Shown here: one piece after another, positions 36,377-50,200 of the stretch | How positions within the stretch are numbered: position 1 is the first letter of the stretch | Layout of the letters: each line of letters opens with the position of its first letter | NCBI GenBank assembly: GCA_016987375.1 | Contig: PJRA01000509.1 | Span: forward strand, 24,424-88,423 | Direction of reading: 5' to 3' | Source: Brachionus koreanus | Taxonomy: Eukaryota > Rotifera > Eurotatoria > Ploima > Brachionidae | DNA: 64,000 nucleotides | The notes under the pieces: generated by a model | Told to the model about the DNA's origin: nothing | Seen by the model: only the letters and a program-made list of their open reading frames with translations | Database searches by the model: none | Program-made: the position numbers and the translations under genes

Positions 36377-38203
36377 AAATTAAAACTTATAAATTAATTG
36401 AAAAAGAAAATTTTTAAAGTTTGTATATTTGATGCGATTGAATGAAACACAATAAGACTTTTTTTTTAATTTAACTTCTCAAATTTGTATTTTATATTTA
36501 AAAACAACAAATAAAGTTTATTTAAAAATACTGCTTACGGATCAATATAATAAAAATATGCTTCTATATTCAAATATTATTTATCTCTAAATTGAGAATC
36601 AAAAATATATCTTTATTTAAGATCTAAAAGTTTTTGTAATAGTCAGACAAATTTTCTTACAAAAATATACTCAAAAACTTTTCTTTTTTTATATTTAAAT
36701 ATTCTGACATTGAAGCATTGTCAAATAGCATATTGGTATGAATTCTCAAATAAAATAAAATATTTAATTACGCTTTAACTATTAGAATTATTAAATACTT
36801 AGCTAATTTTTTTCAGGTGTCTTTTCCGATAAACTTTTGAATGAAATGTAGTAAAATCGTTTTTAAAAGGTTCTCTTATGATTAAATGCCAAAGCTTATT
36901 TATAAAAGGTACGATTTTGTCATTTTAATCTTATTTATTAATTTTCAACATTGAATAATTTACATCATAATTCAAGTAGGCATTCAAATTACATTTTCAT
37001 TTAAAGACCAAGCATGGTTTTATAAATGTAAGATAATTTAAAATAATATTTTGATAATAATTATTTAGCATGACTTAAAATTTGATTTAAAACTTTCAAA
37101 CTAGTAAATTTTATATTAGATAAAATATTTTTTATCTATAAAAAAAGATTTTTAGCATAACAGAAAGAAAGAATTTGAATGTATGTGTACTTAATTACTT
37201 TATAATAGTTTAAAAAAAGCTTTTTTAAATAGTCTTAATGAAGAAATTGTCTTCTTGTCTCAGAGTTCAGTAAGCCTATGTAAATTTTTCTTTTTCATTT
37301 TATGATATTTAAATTGTTTTAATAGATTTAAGTTAAGTATAAAATACGTCAAATCGATAAAAAACAATGTTTTGATTAATTCCTTTTCATTTTACAGAGG
37401 AAGATTTAGAGGATCTGTTTTAATAAAAGGAGCTTATTTAAAAACGCGCATACGAAATATTAAAAAATAAATCAACTAAGATAAATTCAAAAGTAAATAT
37501 TTCTAGCAATTTTTCTTATGTCTTTTTGGTTGAACTTTAAAGTTGAAATAGAAAATCAAATTTTCGAAAATAAAATGGCAACGAATTTAATTTGGTATCT
37601 AAATTTTTGACTTTAAAATTCTGTATGCATATAATAGATTTAAATAAATTTTAGAAATAATAGAAAGAAAGAAATGATTTGATAAGAAACTTTAAATTCT
37701 AATTGTAATAATACAAAATTATTGCAAACAGAACATATTGATTAGGATTGAAGGTAAGAAATTGAATTGAACTTTATCATAATTTATAATATTAGAATTA
37801 TTAGGATTTTTTTTAAAGAATGTTTTCTAATTTAATTGAAATTTAGCTTTAGGTCATATTATTTTAAATTAGGTAATTTTAATAAATTGATTCAGCCTCA
37901 CTCTCAAAATGGCAAATTAGGTTCTTCAATTAAAATGAAATTTATTTATATCCATTTTAAAATGGATTCTAGTTCTTGAAAAATAATGAATAGTTATAGA
38001 AACTTAATAGTCTTATAAATTTTTTATGCACTTTCCTTTAAAAGAAGAAAAAAAAATTCAATTAATAAACTTTTTTTTTTGATTAATTAATCATTTAAAC
38101 GGAAATAACTTAGATATGAAAGAAAGATATTTTTATTTTTTCGTTTTAATAAATTTATCATCTCTTTAAAATTTCTTTAATTCCTTTAATTGATATAGAT
38201 ACT
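36377..38203. other. intergenic, upstream of ACE copy 1
   Basis: 1.8 kb of AT-rich DNA. A short acceptor-like start at 37399 (EEDLEDLF then stop) could be a terminal exon but has no support. The promoter of the first ACE gene should lie at its right end. Confidence 0.4.
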
Positions 38204-40621
38204 ATGAAAATTGTTAAATACAAAATATTTATAGCCCTAATTATTAGTATTTTATTAAATTTAAATAACTCTATCAAATTGTCAGCTAATAATGTAGAGT
38301 ACAGCCTCAAGAATATTTTTCAGCTTTTGAAAGGATCAATTTTGCGTAATTTATAAAAAAAAATCTTAAAAAAAAAAATTCTTTTATTTTTATCAATTTT
38401 TTTTTAGTCGATGAAATTGAAGATGTTGAACCAGTCAGCAGTCAAGAGCTTCCTAATCTCCTTGATAACTTTCCAGTTTTAGGTTGGATTAGACGATAAA
38501 TAAACTAAATTAATTTTTATTAATATTTTAAGTAAACGATACTATTTGCATTCAAAGTGAATCTTGTGCGAGAAATTGGATTAATAGATACAATCAAGTC
38601 TATGAAAAAATTGTTCAGCGTTTCTCTTATTTAGAAGTATGTAAACTTTTTTTGTTTTCTTTTTTTTATAAACTTTTTGATAAGTATAAATTTGAAACTG
38701 ATATAAATGACCAAAATGAACAAATGCTGATAGACAATGCTCCTATTCCAAACCGCTTCTTAGAACTAACCAAGCCAACAGCACTGTCTTTTTTGAAGTA
38801 AGAATTAGAAAATAATTTATATAAGTTGATTTTAATTTTTCATTAGACATTGTGATTTTTGGGAACCAGATCTAAGACGCATGTTATTCCTTGCATCTCA
38901 AGGAATAGTTTTTAAAGATGAAAAAGATGTAATAGAGTTTTCTGAATTATCTAGCAAACTTGAATCAATATATGCTAAAGCAAAAGTCTGTGAAAATGAT
39001 TCTAAATGTTTTACTCTTGATCCAGAATTGTCAAATTTGATGAAAGATAAAAGAGATTATGAAACACTGGTTTGGGCATGGAAAGGATGGCGTGATCAAA
39101 CTGGTCCAAAAATGAGAAAAATTTACGCAAGAACAGTCGAGCTAAATAATAAGGCAGCCAAAGAAAATGGTTATAAAGACTTGAGTGAACAGTGGATGGA
39201 AGATTTTGAAGATGATGAATTTGAAGTTAAATATGATCAACTTTTTATGAGAATAAAACCTTTATATGAACAATTGCATGCGTATGTTAGGCGAAAATTG
39301 AACGAAGTCTATGGTTCAAATTATTCCAAAGATCACAATCCAAAACTAATACCGGCACATCTTTTGGGTCTGAGTCGAAAACTTTTTGTTCAAAATTAAT
39401 TTTTTTAATTAAATTTTTTTAGGTAATATGTGGGCTCAATCGTGGGATAATATCTATGAGTTGATAGCTCCTTTTCCGAATGTAGAACAAATAGATTTCA
39501 CTAAAGTTCTTGTTGAAAATGAATACACTCCCATAAAAATGTTTAAAACGGCGGAAGAATTTTTTGTATCAATGGGTCTTTTCGAAATGACAGAAAAATT
39601 TTGGAAGTTTTCTGATATTGTAAAACCAACTGATCGAAATTTTCAGTGTCATGCTTCAGCTTCTGATCTTTTTAATGGTGATGATTTTCGCATTAAAATG
39701 TGTACATCAGTGGATGACGAGAATTTCTACACCATTCACCATGAAATGGGTCACATTGAATATTTCATGGCTTATAAGAATCAACCTGCTATTTTCAAAA
39801 GCGGAGCAAACTCAGCATTTCATGAAGCTATAGGTGACACAATTGCTCTTTCGGTTCAAACCTCTAAGCACTTTAAGGCAATAAATATAATTGAAGATGA
39901 CACAATGACTAAAGGTAAAAAAAATATTCAAGACATTGTTTTTTTAAGGCGATTAATCTTAATATTTGTAAGAACAAGAAATTAATTTTTTGATGATGGT
40001 TGCTCTAAAAAAACTTGCTTTTTTGCCCTTTGGTTATTTAATGGACAAATGGAGATGGGATGTTTTTAGAGGAAAGATAAATAAGTCTAATTACAATCAA
40101 AAATGGTGGGAAATGAGGTTATTTAAAATCTAAGATTCTTTTTTTGTAATTTTTAATTTTAAAATTATTTTATCCAAAAGAAATAAATTTCAAGGACTTG
40201 AATCTCCTGTTAAAAGAACCGAAAACGATTTTGATCCAGGAGCTAAATATCATATTGCAAGTTATACTCCATATGCTCGCTATTTTATTAGCCACTTTTT
40301 ACAGTTCCAATTTTATAAAAGTCTTTGTGAGCTAGCTGATCATAAAGGTCCTTTGTATAAATGTGACTTTTATAAATCAGAGAAAGCAGGATTATTTCTA
40401 AAGTAAGCATTTTTTTGATTTATTTTTTATTAAATTTGAGATTTTTTTTAAAAAGAAAAATGCTCGAAATGGGAGCCAGTAAACATTGGAGCATTGCTTT
40501 AAATACTCTGACAGGCGAAACAGAAGTAACTGCAGATGCTATTTTCGAATATTTCAAACCTTTAGAAGATTGGTTAATACAAGAAAATTCAAAATTTCTC
40601 AATGATCTTCCTGGTTTTTAG
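38204..40621 (+). CDS. ACE: angiotensin-converting enzyme homologue 1 (M2 peptidase)
   Basis: A zinc dipeptidyl carboxypeptidase, single-domain and secreted like insect AnCE. Nine exons: 38204-38345, 38408-38482, 38533-38636, 38685-38797, 38847-39367, 39423-39914, 39973-40117, 40181-40402, 40456-40621; 659 residues. An N-terminal signal peptide (residues about 6-24) begins the protein. The domain shows [35 protein letters not shown], the zinc motif [13 protein letters not shown] and the third ligand in [33 protein letters not shown] and FYKSLCE follow, then the end [12 protein letters not shown]. All catalytic and zinc residues are present and no C-terminal membrane anchor is seen, so it should be an active soluble enzyme. 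Two paralogues follow at 45.6 and 51.1 kb. Confidence 0.95.
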
Positions 40622-41027
40622 TTATCAGGAAAAAAATTTTAGAAAAAATTAAAATTGATTAAATTAAATGATTATTTGGCTTTTAGTATGATCTAGAATT
40701 TTTATATTTTTATTAATTACAATTTAAATAAAACTTGAAAACTAAATGTTGTTTTTGATTTAACATATCAAAAAATTAATAAAAGAATTTTTTTTTATTA
40801 GAAAAACTGAACAAAAATCATAAAACATTAAAAACTTTTATTTTTTTCTTAAAATTATATTTTCCTACAAAAATCTCTGGTCTTAAATATTCTTAATAAT
40901 TCAAAGATTCAAATCGAAGTTAACAAAATATTCAAAAATTATAAGTAATCAAATAAAAAGAACGAAACAATTGCATGTGCTCTGATTAGAATTAAAATTT
41001 TTATGATCTTACTAGCAATTTTCAAAA
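40622..41027. other. intergenic, ACE1 to IPO9
   Basis: 405 bp of AT-rich DNA holding the ACE1 3' end and IPO9 promoter; nothing specific seen. Confidence 0.4.
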
Positions 41028-44000
41028 ATGAATGCTGAAATAGATAAAGAATTTGCTCATGTTGTTTTTCAAACTCTAAATCAAGCTTTGTCATCTGACA
41101 AGACTTTGATTGATCAAGCTCAACAACAATTAAGTGTTTTGCAAATAAGAAAAGGTTTGGGTTTAAAATAGCTTCCTTTAATTTTTTTCATTTATTTTTC
41201 TTAGAGTATTCTCTGGTTTTGGTAAGTATATTGTTGGATCAAACATGTGAATTTTCTATTCGTCAAATGTCTGGTGTTCTGTTTAGACAATTTATTGAAG
41301 TGCATTGGAGTCAGAATTCAGAAAAATTTAAAGAACCAGAAATCGATGCTGAAATAAAATCAAAAATTAGAAAAATACTACCTTTAGGATTGAAAGATCA
41401 AACTAGCAAAATAAGAGGTTCAGTAGCTTACGTGGTTGCAACCATAGCTAGCTGGGATTGGCCTGAGCTATGGCCTGAACTTTTTGATATTTTAATTCGT
41501 GGTCTCAATGGATCATTTGAAGATGTGAACTCACCCCAAGTCGACATGAATATTGTACATGGTTCAATTGAAACTTTAGCAGAATTGGTACCTGAAGTCA
41601 CTGATTTACAAATGCCACAAGTAGCTCCAGCTATTTTACCACAAATTTACAAAATTTTTATAGATCCCCAAAACTATTCGTTACACTTAAGAAAAAGAGC
41701 CATCGAAATTTTTACTTCAATTGTCGAAGTAATTGCCGATATGTCCGAATATGATCCAGTAAAATTTTTTTGAAATTTTTATTTGACTCTTTTTACTAAA
41801 CACTATTTGATAGAATGCCGGAAAAAAATATTTATATCAATTTATTCCAGATTATATATATGCAATGCTAAAAACTATTTCTATAGATTCTTCAGATGCA
41901 ATGAATATAATTGATTATTCTTTAAAAAAAGAAATATTAAAGGTAAATTTAGATATTAATATTAAATTTAAATAATTTATAAAAGGCGTTTACAACCCTT
42001 TTCAAATCATTTTCAAAAAAACTTTCTCCTTTCATCAATGACATCTTAGCACAAATATGGAACTGTTTAGTGCAGTCTTCTCATTTATTTGTAAAAAAAA
42101 TTGTTAATAGTAACTCGACAGAAATGATTGATGATGGTGAAAATTTAAAATAAAATTTTTTGTCTGAGATGAATAATTTAATTAATTTAGAGGAAAAAAG
42201 TTCATTTGAAAATTTAGCTTATCAACTTTTTGAGTTTATTCAAATATTGAAAGACAAAAAAAAATATAAGAATACAGTTAAACAAGCAATTGATGAATTG
42301 TGTTATTATACAATTTTATACATGCAAATAAAAGATGAACAGGTAATAGAAGTTAAAAATTAAAAAAAAAAATAAACCATAATTTTAATATAGATTGAAA
42401 ATTGGGCATCAAACCCTGAACAATATGTTCAAGATGAAGATGAAGAGTCTTATTCATATTCTGTAAGAATATCTGCACAAGAGTTGATGGAAGTAAAAGA
42501 GATCTTATTTTGAGAAAGAATTTCAGAAAAAAAAATTATTTTATTCCCTAAAGAGCATATCATCTGATTTTAAACTGGATACCGCCAATGCAATGAACAA
42601 AACAATTGAAAAATTAATGGAAGACGCGCAAAAACTAAGACAAAACAATGATAACAATTGGTGGAAAATATATGAATCTTGTCTCCTCGCTGTTTCATGC
42701 ATGAAACCATTTTTTGAAGAATTGATTAAAATTGACAAGCTTGAATTTAACTTAACCGGCTTCATTAATGAATTTGTTTTATCATGTTTGCACGAGTCAA
42801 GTAGACTTGATTCAATAGATTAATAAATGAAACTAATAATGAAATTTTATAGATTATCCATTTTTAGTTGGTAGAGCATTGTTAACTGCAAGCAAGTTCC
42901 CTAAGCTATTAAATCCACAAACACTTGAAACGTAAATTTTTATAGTTTATTACAGCAAAATACAAAATTTTAATCAATATAAATTTAAAGACTTATCAAG
43001 GCAAGTGGCACCGCTATTCAAGAAAATCAGAGTCCAATCATAAGAATTTCAGCCATGAGAGCAATTTTTTGGTACTAATCCATGATTTTAAGACTAAAGC
43101 TTAATTTTGAATTTTTAACAGCTTTGCTAGTGAACTTTCAAGTGAAAATCAACAGCATTTGCTTATTCCGCATTTACCGCAAATTACTGAAGGACTTGTT
43201 CATATGGTTACTCATAATTCAACAAATCAAATTGGAACATTAACTCTTGAAACTCTTGCTTCAGTGCTTACAATTGATGAAGAATTTGTGGCAACTATTG
43301 AAGTCAAAATATCTCCACTGGCTATTGCATTATTTTTAAAGAATACTAGTGGTATTAATTTAATCCTAAGCTTAAATTTAAAACATATTCTTATCAAATT
43401 TTTTTTTAGATCCATTAGTTAATTCTATAATCACAGATATTATAAAAATATTAATAAAAAACAAATACACTAATCAAAAACTTGAAGAACGATTGATGCC
43501 AACACTTATTAGTATTATTAATTCTAGCATTTCGCCTAAATCAGAAGAAACAAATTATTCCGCTCTTTTAACTGTATTTATTATATTTTCATTTACATAA
43601 CAAATTAAATAACTTTATTAAAGTCTACTATTGATTTAATAACAATGGTAATACGTTCATCAACTCAAGTACCACTTTCAAATTATGTAATGAACGCTTT
43701 TATTCCAATAATTAACATCTGTCTCAAAGCTGATGATACTGCTGTATTACAAGTAATATTTATTAACTATTTATTAAGGAAATATGGATAAATAAATATG
43801 AAATATTTAAAATATTTTTAGAGCGGCGGGGAATGCTTGAGAGCTTTAGTTTCTAAATCACCAGATCAAATTGTTGATTGGAAGGATGATAAAGGAATGA
43901 GTGCTCTGCAATACATAGTGATGATAATCGATCATATGCTTGATCCAAAAACAAGCGAAAACAGTTGTTCTTTTATTGGAAAATTCATAACAACATTGAT

Positions 44001-45050
44001 AAAAAAAACTGGTAACATCCTTGGAGAAAATTTAGACCTGATTTTGAAAGCAGTACTTAGCAAAATGCAGGCTTCTAATATTCCCCTAGTCCAGCAAAGT
44101 TTAATTATGGTTTTTGCTCAATTGATTCATTCAAGAATGGATGCAGTTTTGACCTTTTTATCAGGTTTGCCTGGACCAACTGGAAAGCCTGTTTTAGAAT
44201 TTTTCATGAATGAGTGGGTTTCTAAACAAAATCTTTTTGTCGGACCATATGACTCAAAAATAAGCATTTTGGCATTGGCTAAGTTGTTAGAACATGCGAT
44301 TACTACTGATGATAAACGATTTCATAATATTTTCGTTCGCGGCGATAGAATTATAAATCCAATTGAAGGCATAAAAACAAGGTCGAAATCAAAAACAGGT
44401 AATTCATATTTTAGTAGCTATATTTTAGATTAAAAAATTATTTATATTTTAGACAAAGAGCTTTATACTCAAGTTCCATTGTTAGTTAAAATATACAAGC
44501 TTCTAATAAATGAAACACACGGTTTATTAGAAGACAAAAAGGATCTTGATGGGGATTATGAAGATGAAAGTGACGATGATGATGATGAGGAAGAAGATGA
44601 AAGTGAAAATAAGGTAAATCTTTTTTAAAAATGATTTTTTTTTAATTTAAAAATAAATTTTGTGAATAATCATTAAAGGAGGATATTGATATTGATCAAA
44701 ACGAAGGGCCAAGTGAGAACATATATAATTATCTGAACAAATATGATAGTATGATTCAATTAAAATCCTCTTAAATAATAATTTACTATTTTCTAAATAG
44801 TTTTTGAGGACGCTTTTGATAGAGATGATCTAGAAGATGATCCAGAAGCCCTCGAGGATCCCTTAATGAAAATTGATCTATTGGTAAAAATCTCTAAAAA
44901 AAAAATAAAAAAAATAATATTTTATTAAAGGAATTTTTAACAAATTTTCTAAAAACACTATCGCAACATCCCTGCTACAAGCTTTTTGGTGAACACCACA
45001 ATACAATAGAGAAAGATGTTTTAAAAGAAATTGGCATAACTAATTTTTAA
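41028..45050 (+). CDS. IPO9: importin-9
   Basis: A karyopherin-beta that carries core histones, actin and ribosomal proteins into the nucleus. Seventeen exons: 41028-41154, 41205-41758, 41814-41942, 41986-42136, 42191-42342, 42394-42492, 42554-42800, 42853-42931, 42991-43071, 43122-43348, 43410-43573, 43624-43752, 43822-44398, 44453-44613, 44679-44712, 44801-44883, 44931-45050. They give 1,037 residues (human 1,041). The importin-N region has SIRQMSGVLFRQFIEVHW and SWDWPELWPELF. HEAT repeats run throughout. Late landmarks are SLPGPTGKPVLEFFMNEW, GIKTRSKSK, the acidic insertion of about 25 Asp/Glu at 44551-44610 and the end HPCYKLFGEHHNTIEKDVL. The stop codon at 42151 is removed by a 54-bp intron (42137-42190). 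Confidence 0.96.
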
Positions 45051-45576
45051 AAATTTGTTTACAGTTAAACAGTATTCCATTATTTTACATCATTTTTTTC
45101 AACTAAATAAATAAACTAGTTATAAAAAAGCTGCTTTTATAAATCCATGTTATTCGAATGAAACTTTAATTAAATGTAAAAAATTTTGTCGAACCTAATT
45201 GTTAATCGAAAGTTTTAAGATTTTATCAAAAAAGATTAGAAGCTTGAATGAATATTCACGTTTCACATTTTAAAAGATAAACAATTCTAAAAAATTATTT
45301 TTTAAATTCAATTATTTAGTAATGCGAGAGCTATTAAATGAAGACAAAAAAAGTAGTTAAAAAAATTAGTTAATTTTAGCTATAAAAAACCAAAAGAAAA
45401 TATTCTTGACTTTATTATTTTGAAAAATATTCAGGATTTTAGTTTAATCTATGCTCTGATAAAAATCTAGAGAAAAAAAATATGCAAATTTTTTTTCTTT
45501 AAATAATCTCGTGCTTATGTTTGCTTATTTAAAATAAAAATAATATTCTAAAAGATTTTTAAATCAAAATTTTCAA
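45051..45576. other. intergenic, IPO9 to ACE copy 2
   Basis: 525 bp, AT-rich. AATAAATAAA near 45105 may be the IPO9 polyadenylation signal. Nothing else recognised. Confidence 0.4.
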
Positions 45577-47948
45577 ATGTGGCAATTTCTATCTTACACT
45601 TTCATTCTTTGGCTTTCAATTCTGAATAATTCAGAATCAAGTAAAATTAAATTTTTATAAAAATCTATAATTAAATCAATGAAATTAAAGGAATTTGTAA
45701 GCATAATTGCCATAATTTGAAAAAAGCGTATTTTGATGAAATTATATTGGAATTAGAGAATTATGGTATTAATTTTGATTAATTTAAGCCAAAAATAAAA
45801 TTTTTTTTTTCCAGAAATTGATTCAAAATGCGCAAAATCTGAAGAATGTGCTCAAAAATTCATTGATTTTTACAATAGAGCTTATACCTTAATAACCCAA
45901 AAGAAGTCATATGCTTTGGTAAGAAAAATTCACAAATTGCTTTGAATATTTTTCTAAATCCTTTATCCTAAGTTCGAATTTATGACAAACTTTAGTGAAA
46001 AGAATCAAAAAGCTTTAATTGAAATAGAATCAATTTCAAATAAGTTTGTTGGAATAAGTCAAAAAAAATCTCTCGAAATCAAGTTAATAAAGTGAAACAA
46101 AAATTTAATAAAATAAAATTTATTTTTTTAAACAAGAATAAATGAAAATTGGAATGAAGAATTGAGGAGACAGCTGTTTTTTGCACAAAAAGCGTATTTG
46201 ATTGATATTTCCTTTAAGAATGAAAATGAGAAACTGTAATTTGTTGATAATAATTAATTCGATTTTAGATAATAATCATAAATGTATAAAAGGAAAGAAT
46301 CAATTTTATCTAAAAAATTAGAATATATCCATGCAAAAGCAAAAGTTTGTAAAAATGAAACAAAAAGTTGCTTGTCATTGGAGCCTGAACTTGTTGATTT
46401 GATGAAGAAATCGAGAGACTATGATGAATTGCTTTGGGCTTGGAAAGGATGGCGTGATGCAACAGGTCCTAAAATGCGTGAAACTTTTATCCAACTAGTT
46501 GAAATTCGAAACAAGGCAGCTAGAGAAAATGGGTACAGCGACATGAGTGAAAGATGGATTGAAGATTTTGAAGATGAGAATTTTGAAAGCACATATGACA
46601 GTTTGTATGAACAAATACGACCATTTTACGAGCAGTTGCATACATATGTTAGAAGAAAATTAAAGAATTTTTATGGAACAAAATATCCAAAAAATCTCAA
46701 TTCAAAACTTATCCCAGCACATTTGCTAGGTTGAAATGTTTGTTTTGTTTAATTAATTAATTTTTTTTTTATGTTTAGGAAACATGTGGGCTCAAACATG
46801 GGATAATATTTATGATTTGGTTGTGCCCTATCCACAAATTAATCAGTTAAATCTTACCAAAATATTAAATGAAAAGAATTACACAATTAGAAATATTTTT
46901 GAACAGGCTGAAAATTTTTTTACTTCAATAGGTTTGTTCAAAATGACCAGATCTTTTTGGTCTAAATCTGTTTTTGAAAAACCTTCTGATCGAATTGTCC
47001 AATGTCATCCGGCAGCATTCGATTTTTCAAATGGATATGATTTTAGAATTAAAATGTGTACTTCAGTTAACCAAGAATATTTTACTATCGCTCATCATGA
47101 AATGGGTCATATTCAATATTATATGGCATACAAAAACCAACCCCTATTTTTTCGAGCTGGCGCCAATTCAGCTTTTCACGAGGCTATTGGAGATACGATT
47201 TCATTGTCAGTTCAAACAATTAACCATCTCAACAAGATAAATCTAGTAGACTATAATTCATTATCTAAAGGTTAATTTTTGACCAGAATTTAAAAGTTTT
47301 TTCACTAATCATAATTTTTAGAACAAGAGATTAACTTTTTAATGTCAGTTGCTCTTAATAAATTAGCTTTTTTACCATATGGTTATTTGGTTGATAAATG
47401 GCGATGGGGAATGTTTAGGGGCAAAATTAACGCTTCTAATTATAACCAAAAGTGGTGGCAAATGAGGTTTAAAATATTTATTTTTATCATTTATAAAAAA
47501 TGAATTAAAATTTTTTTAAGAGAAAAATTTCAAGGTATCGAAGCGCCAATTTTCAGAGATGAATCATCATTTGATCCTGGTTCGAAATTTCACGTGGCTG
47601 CAAATGTTCCATATTCAAGATATTTTATAAGCCATATACTTCAATTTCAGTTTTACAAAAGCCTTTGCGAATACTCAGGAAATGTTGGTAAATTGTATAA
47701 TTGTGATTTTTATGGATCAAAAAAAGCAGGAATAAAATTAAAGTTTTTATCTAAAATTAAATTTTTTTAGAGTCTAATTCAAAGTTTTCTATTAAAGGAG
47801 CATGCTAGAGATCGGATCTAGTAAGCATTGGTCAGTTGCTTTAAAAAGTCTCACAAATTCTACCAAAATCTCAGCTGAACCTTTAATTGAATATTTTAAA
47901 CCATTATATGATTGGTTAATCAAACAAAATTCAGAACACAAGGTCTAA
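45577..47948 (+). CDS. ACE: angiotensin-converting enzyme homologue 2 (M2 peptidase)
   Basis: The second M2 peptidase of the array, probably a secreted dipeptidyl carboxypeptidase. Ten exons: 45577-45640, 45691-45765, 45815-45918, 45973-46091, 46137-46235, 46293-46729, 46779-47270, 47322-47466, 47521-47742, 47798-47948; 635 residues. A short hydrophobic signal starts it (FLSYTFILWLSI). Exon 6 ([15 protein letters not shown]) shares a near-identical tract with the third copy. Active-site elements are intact: [26 protein letters not shown] and FDPGSKFHVAANVPYSRYF. Intron positions match copy 1. The intron 46236-46292 was chosen because other junctions hit stops. No membrane anchor. Confidence 0.93.
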
Positions 47949-48249
47949 AAATATGATTTAAAAATAATTGTTTTTTTTTGTTTTGTCACAAAATCAATTA
48001 TTTAATTAAAATTGATTTTAATGATATGAATGATATAATTGTATATTTGTTTTTTTCTATTAAAATATAAAAAAATTGACTTTTTAATAAATAATTTTAT
48101 TTTGTAGCTTTTAAACTTTTTCAATATAAGTATGAAATATTTCCTGTATCAGATTGTCATCTTTAAAGACAAATAAAATCATTTTGAAAATATTTATAGT
48201 GCTTGGAAAGCATTATCAGTCCTGGTCGACTTTATTAAAAAAAATTTAT

Positions 48250-48890
48250 TTTTAAAATTTAATATAAAAGCATACATATTTGAGGTTATTTGAGCCTAAA
48301 TAAGCCGCTTTTTTTTTTCGTCAAGCTTCGATTTGAAACTATTTATATTTCTTGCATTTACTGCATCTTATTTAGGCCCAAAATTTTATTTACTTTAGCT
48401 GTTGCATTTTTGAGTTTATTTAATCCACTTTGTAAGTAAATACCCAAATCAATTTCGACTTTTGACTTAATCAGAGTTTTCAAACCAATCTTGTATACAA
48501 GATTGGTTTGAAAACTATTGTTAATATCGATTATAATCTAAATCTGATATTAACAATATAAACAACTTTGTATTTATCGTCTTTAAGCAGAGTCGATCAC
48601 TCTTTTGACCATTTACACACTTTATCTAAATCTGACTGAATTTCGAGTTGAAATAATTAAGTTATTAATTGTTGATAAGATCTTGGTGTCATCAGCTTAA
48701 GATTCACAATAGTTTTGGAAAATATTCAACATATCGTTATCTAAAAAAAAATAATAAAAAAAGCCTAGCTTGAGTTGGTACCCTCTAATCCTTTTCTAAG
48801 TGAAGTTCTATCTAAAGGCCTTTAACAAATTAAAGGGTTTTTACAAAATTTGAGTTTATATAGAATTTTTCTTTAAAATTTATCTTAACC
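48250..48890 (-). pseudogene. LINE reverse-transcriptase relic (palm to C terminus)
   Basis: On the minus strand, in shifting frames: a GVPxG-like block, NDMLNIF, then the catalytic YADD position read as stop-Ala-Asp-Asp followed by TKILSTIN. Then come DLDKVCKWSKE, KSKVEIDLGIYLQSGLNKL, KVNKILGLNK and finally SFKSKLDEKK. This is the standard order from motif B to the end of a non-LTR retrotransposon RT. Stops and frameshifts make it dead. Confidence 0.65.
48476..48515. repeat. perfect 40-bp palindrome
   Basis: GTTTTCAAACCAATCTTGTA is followed directly by its exact reverse complement with no loop. It lies inside the LINE relic, interrupting the RT frame. Confidence 0.9.
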
Positions 48891-50159
48891 CTTTTCGAAA
48901 TATGTTTAAATCATGACAACTTGTAATAGCTATCGCTTCAGAAATAAAATCCAAGTTTTCTGAACTTTTTGATTCCATTTCTAATAAAAGATAATAGAGT
49001 AATCTATTTTCGACACATATTATTCAAAATTGAGCACCATTGTTTGAAAAGCGTAACAATTCAAATACTGAAATTTGCTTTAAAAAGAATTTACAAAAAG
49101 AGTAAATTAAAATGAACATTGAAAGCTTAAAAGTTATGATCAACAATATTTGGTTTAATTAACTAAATTTCAATTATTTGAATAATTTTTATTATTTTTT
49201 GACTCTTTTTTAAAAGCAAAATTTTTTAAACATAAATTATTAATAATTAGTTTGCAGTTTTTAAAATTTTTAAATTTATTAATAAAACAAGCTAAATTTT
49301 TCTTGAAAAACATTCTTTTTAAAATAACTGCTTACCTATTCATTTTTTAAAATAAGTTCTTTTTATTTTATCAATTGTCAATTTACTTGCATTTATAAAT
49401 GGAAATTGAAACCTATAAATTTAAACTTAGTGACCACTTTTTGAAATTTTTGTGCTTTGTCTCATTGTCAGTAATGAAATCAATTTTTCACATTCTTTTT
49501 TCAAAATTAGCAATGAGTTACTGAATTCTACAAATGGTTCATCAAGTTCATTAACGATTCCGTCTTAAATATCAGTGTTTTTTATTAATATGATTAAATT
49601 ATTGAGCACAAGTTTTTAAAAAAACTGTCGATGGAAACTGGAATTAATAAATTTTTGAAGAATAATATTCGAAAAAAGGTTAGCCTTACTTCATTTCTCG
49701 GTTTTTCTTTCTTGATTTGGTTCGTTCAAATCAATTAAATCAAAAATTCTAGGTTTGTTTTGTTATATTCAGCAAATAAGTGTCCTTTGTTACAAATATA
49801 TCATATATTTTTCTAATTTTAATAAAATTTTTTTGATTACCATATTTTATCAAATGTCCAAAACCACAATGTCCAAAAAAACTTTACTTTTAAACTTTAA
49901 TATCAATGTTTAAAAGTATAGATTTGAGTTTATCAATTTCGAGAACTACAACTCTGACTGTAGTTTACTTAGATGTCTATAGTTTCACAGAGCAATACTA
50001 TATAATGCGTTTAGCAAGCCACTGGTATTATATAATTGATATGTAAAATGAATATAATCTGACAAAAGAATATAATATGTAAAATGAAAAAATCATAATT
50101 TAAAACTTATTAACTAATTATTTATTTTATAATTTTCTTTTTCTTGTGTTATTTTTTCT

Positions 50160-50200
50160 ATTATTTGTTTAGGCTAGAAGCAGCCTTTATTAATAAAGTT
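50160..50200 (+). repeat. dispersed repeat, copy B
   Basis: GGCTAGAAGCAGCC then TTTATTAATAAAGTTT; the counterpart of the repeat at 7775-7870 in opposite orientation. See that entry. Confidence 0.4.

Noticed and set aside
42137..42190. in-frame stop in importin-9 suggesting a pseudogene
   Set aside because: A 54-bp intron fits the phase exactly, and the joined protein follows importin-9.
46282..46292. ATG at 46282 as the start of a shorter ACE copy 2
   Set aside because: Upstream exons with signal peptide and conserved N-terminal ACE segments join in frame through the intron 46236-46292, which contains this ATG.
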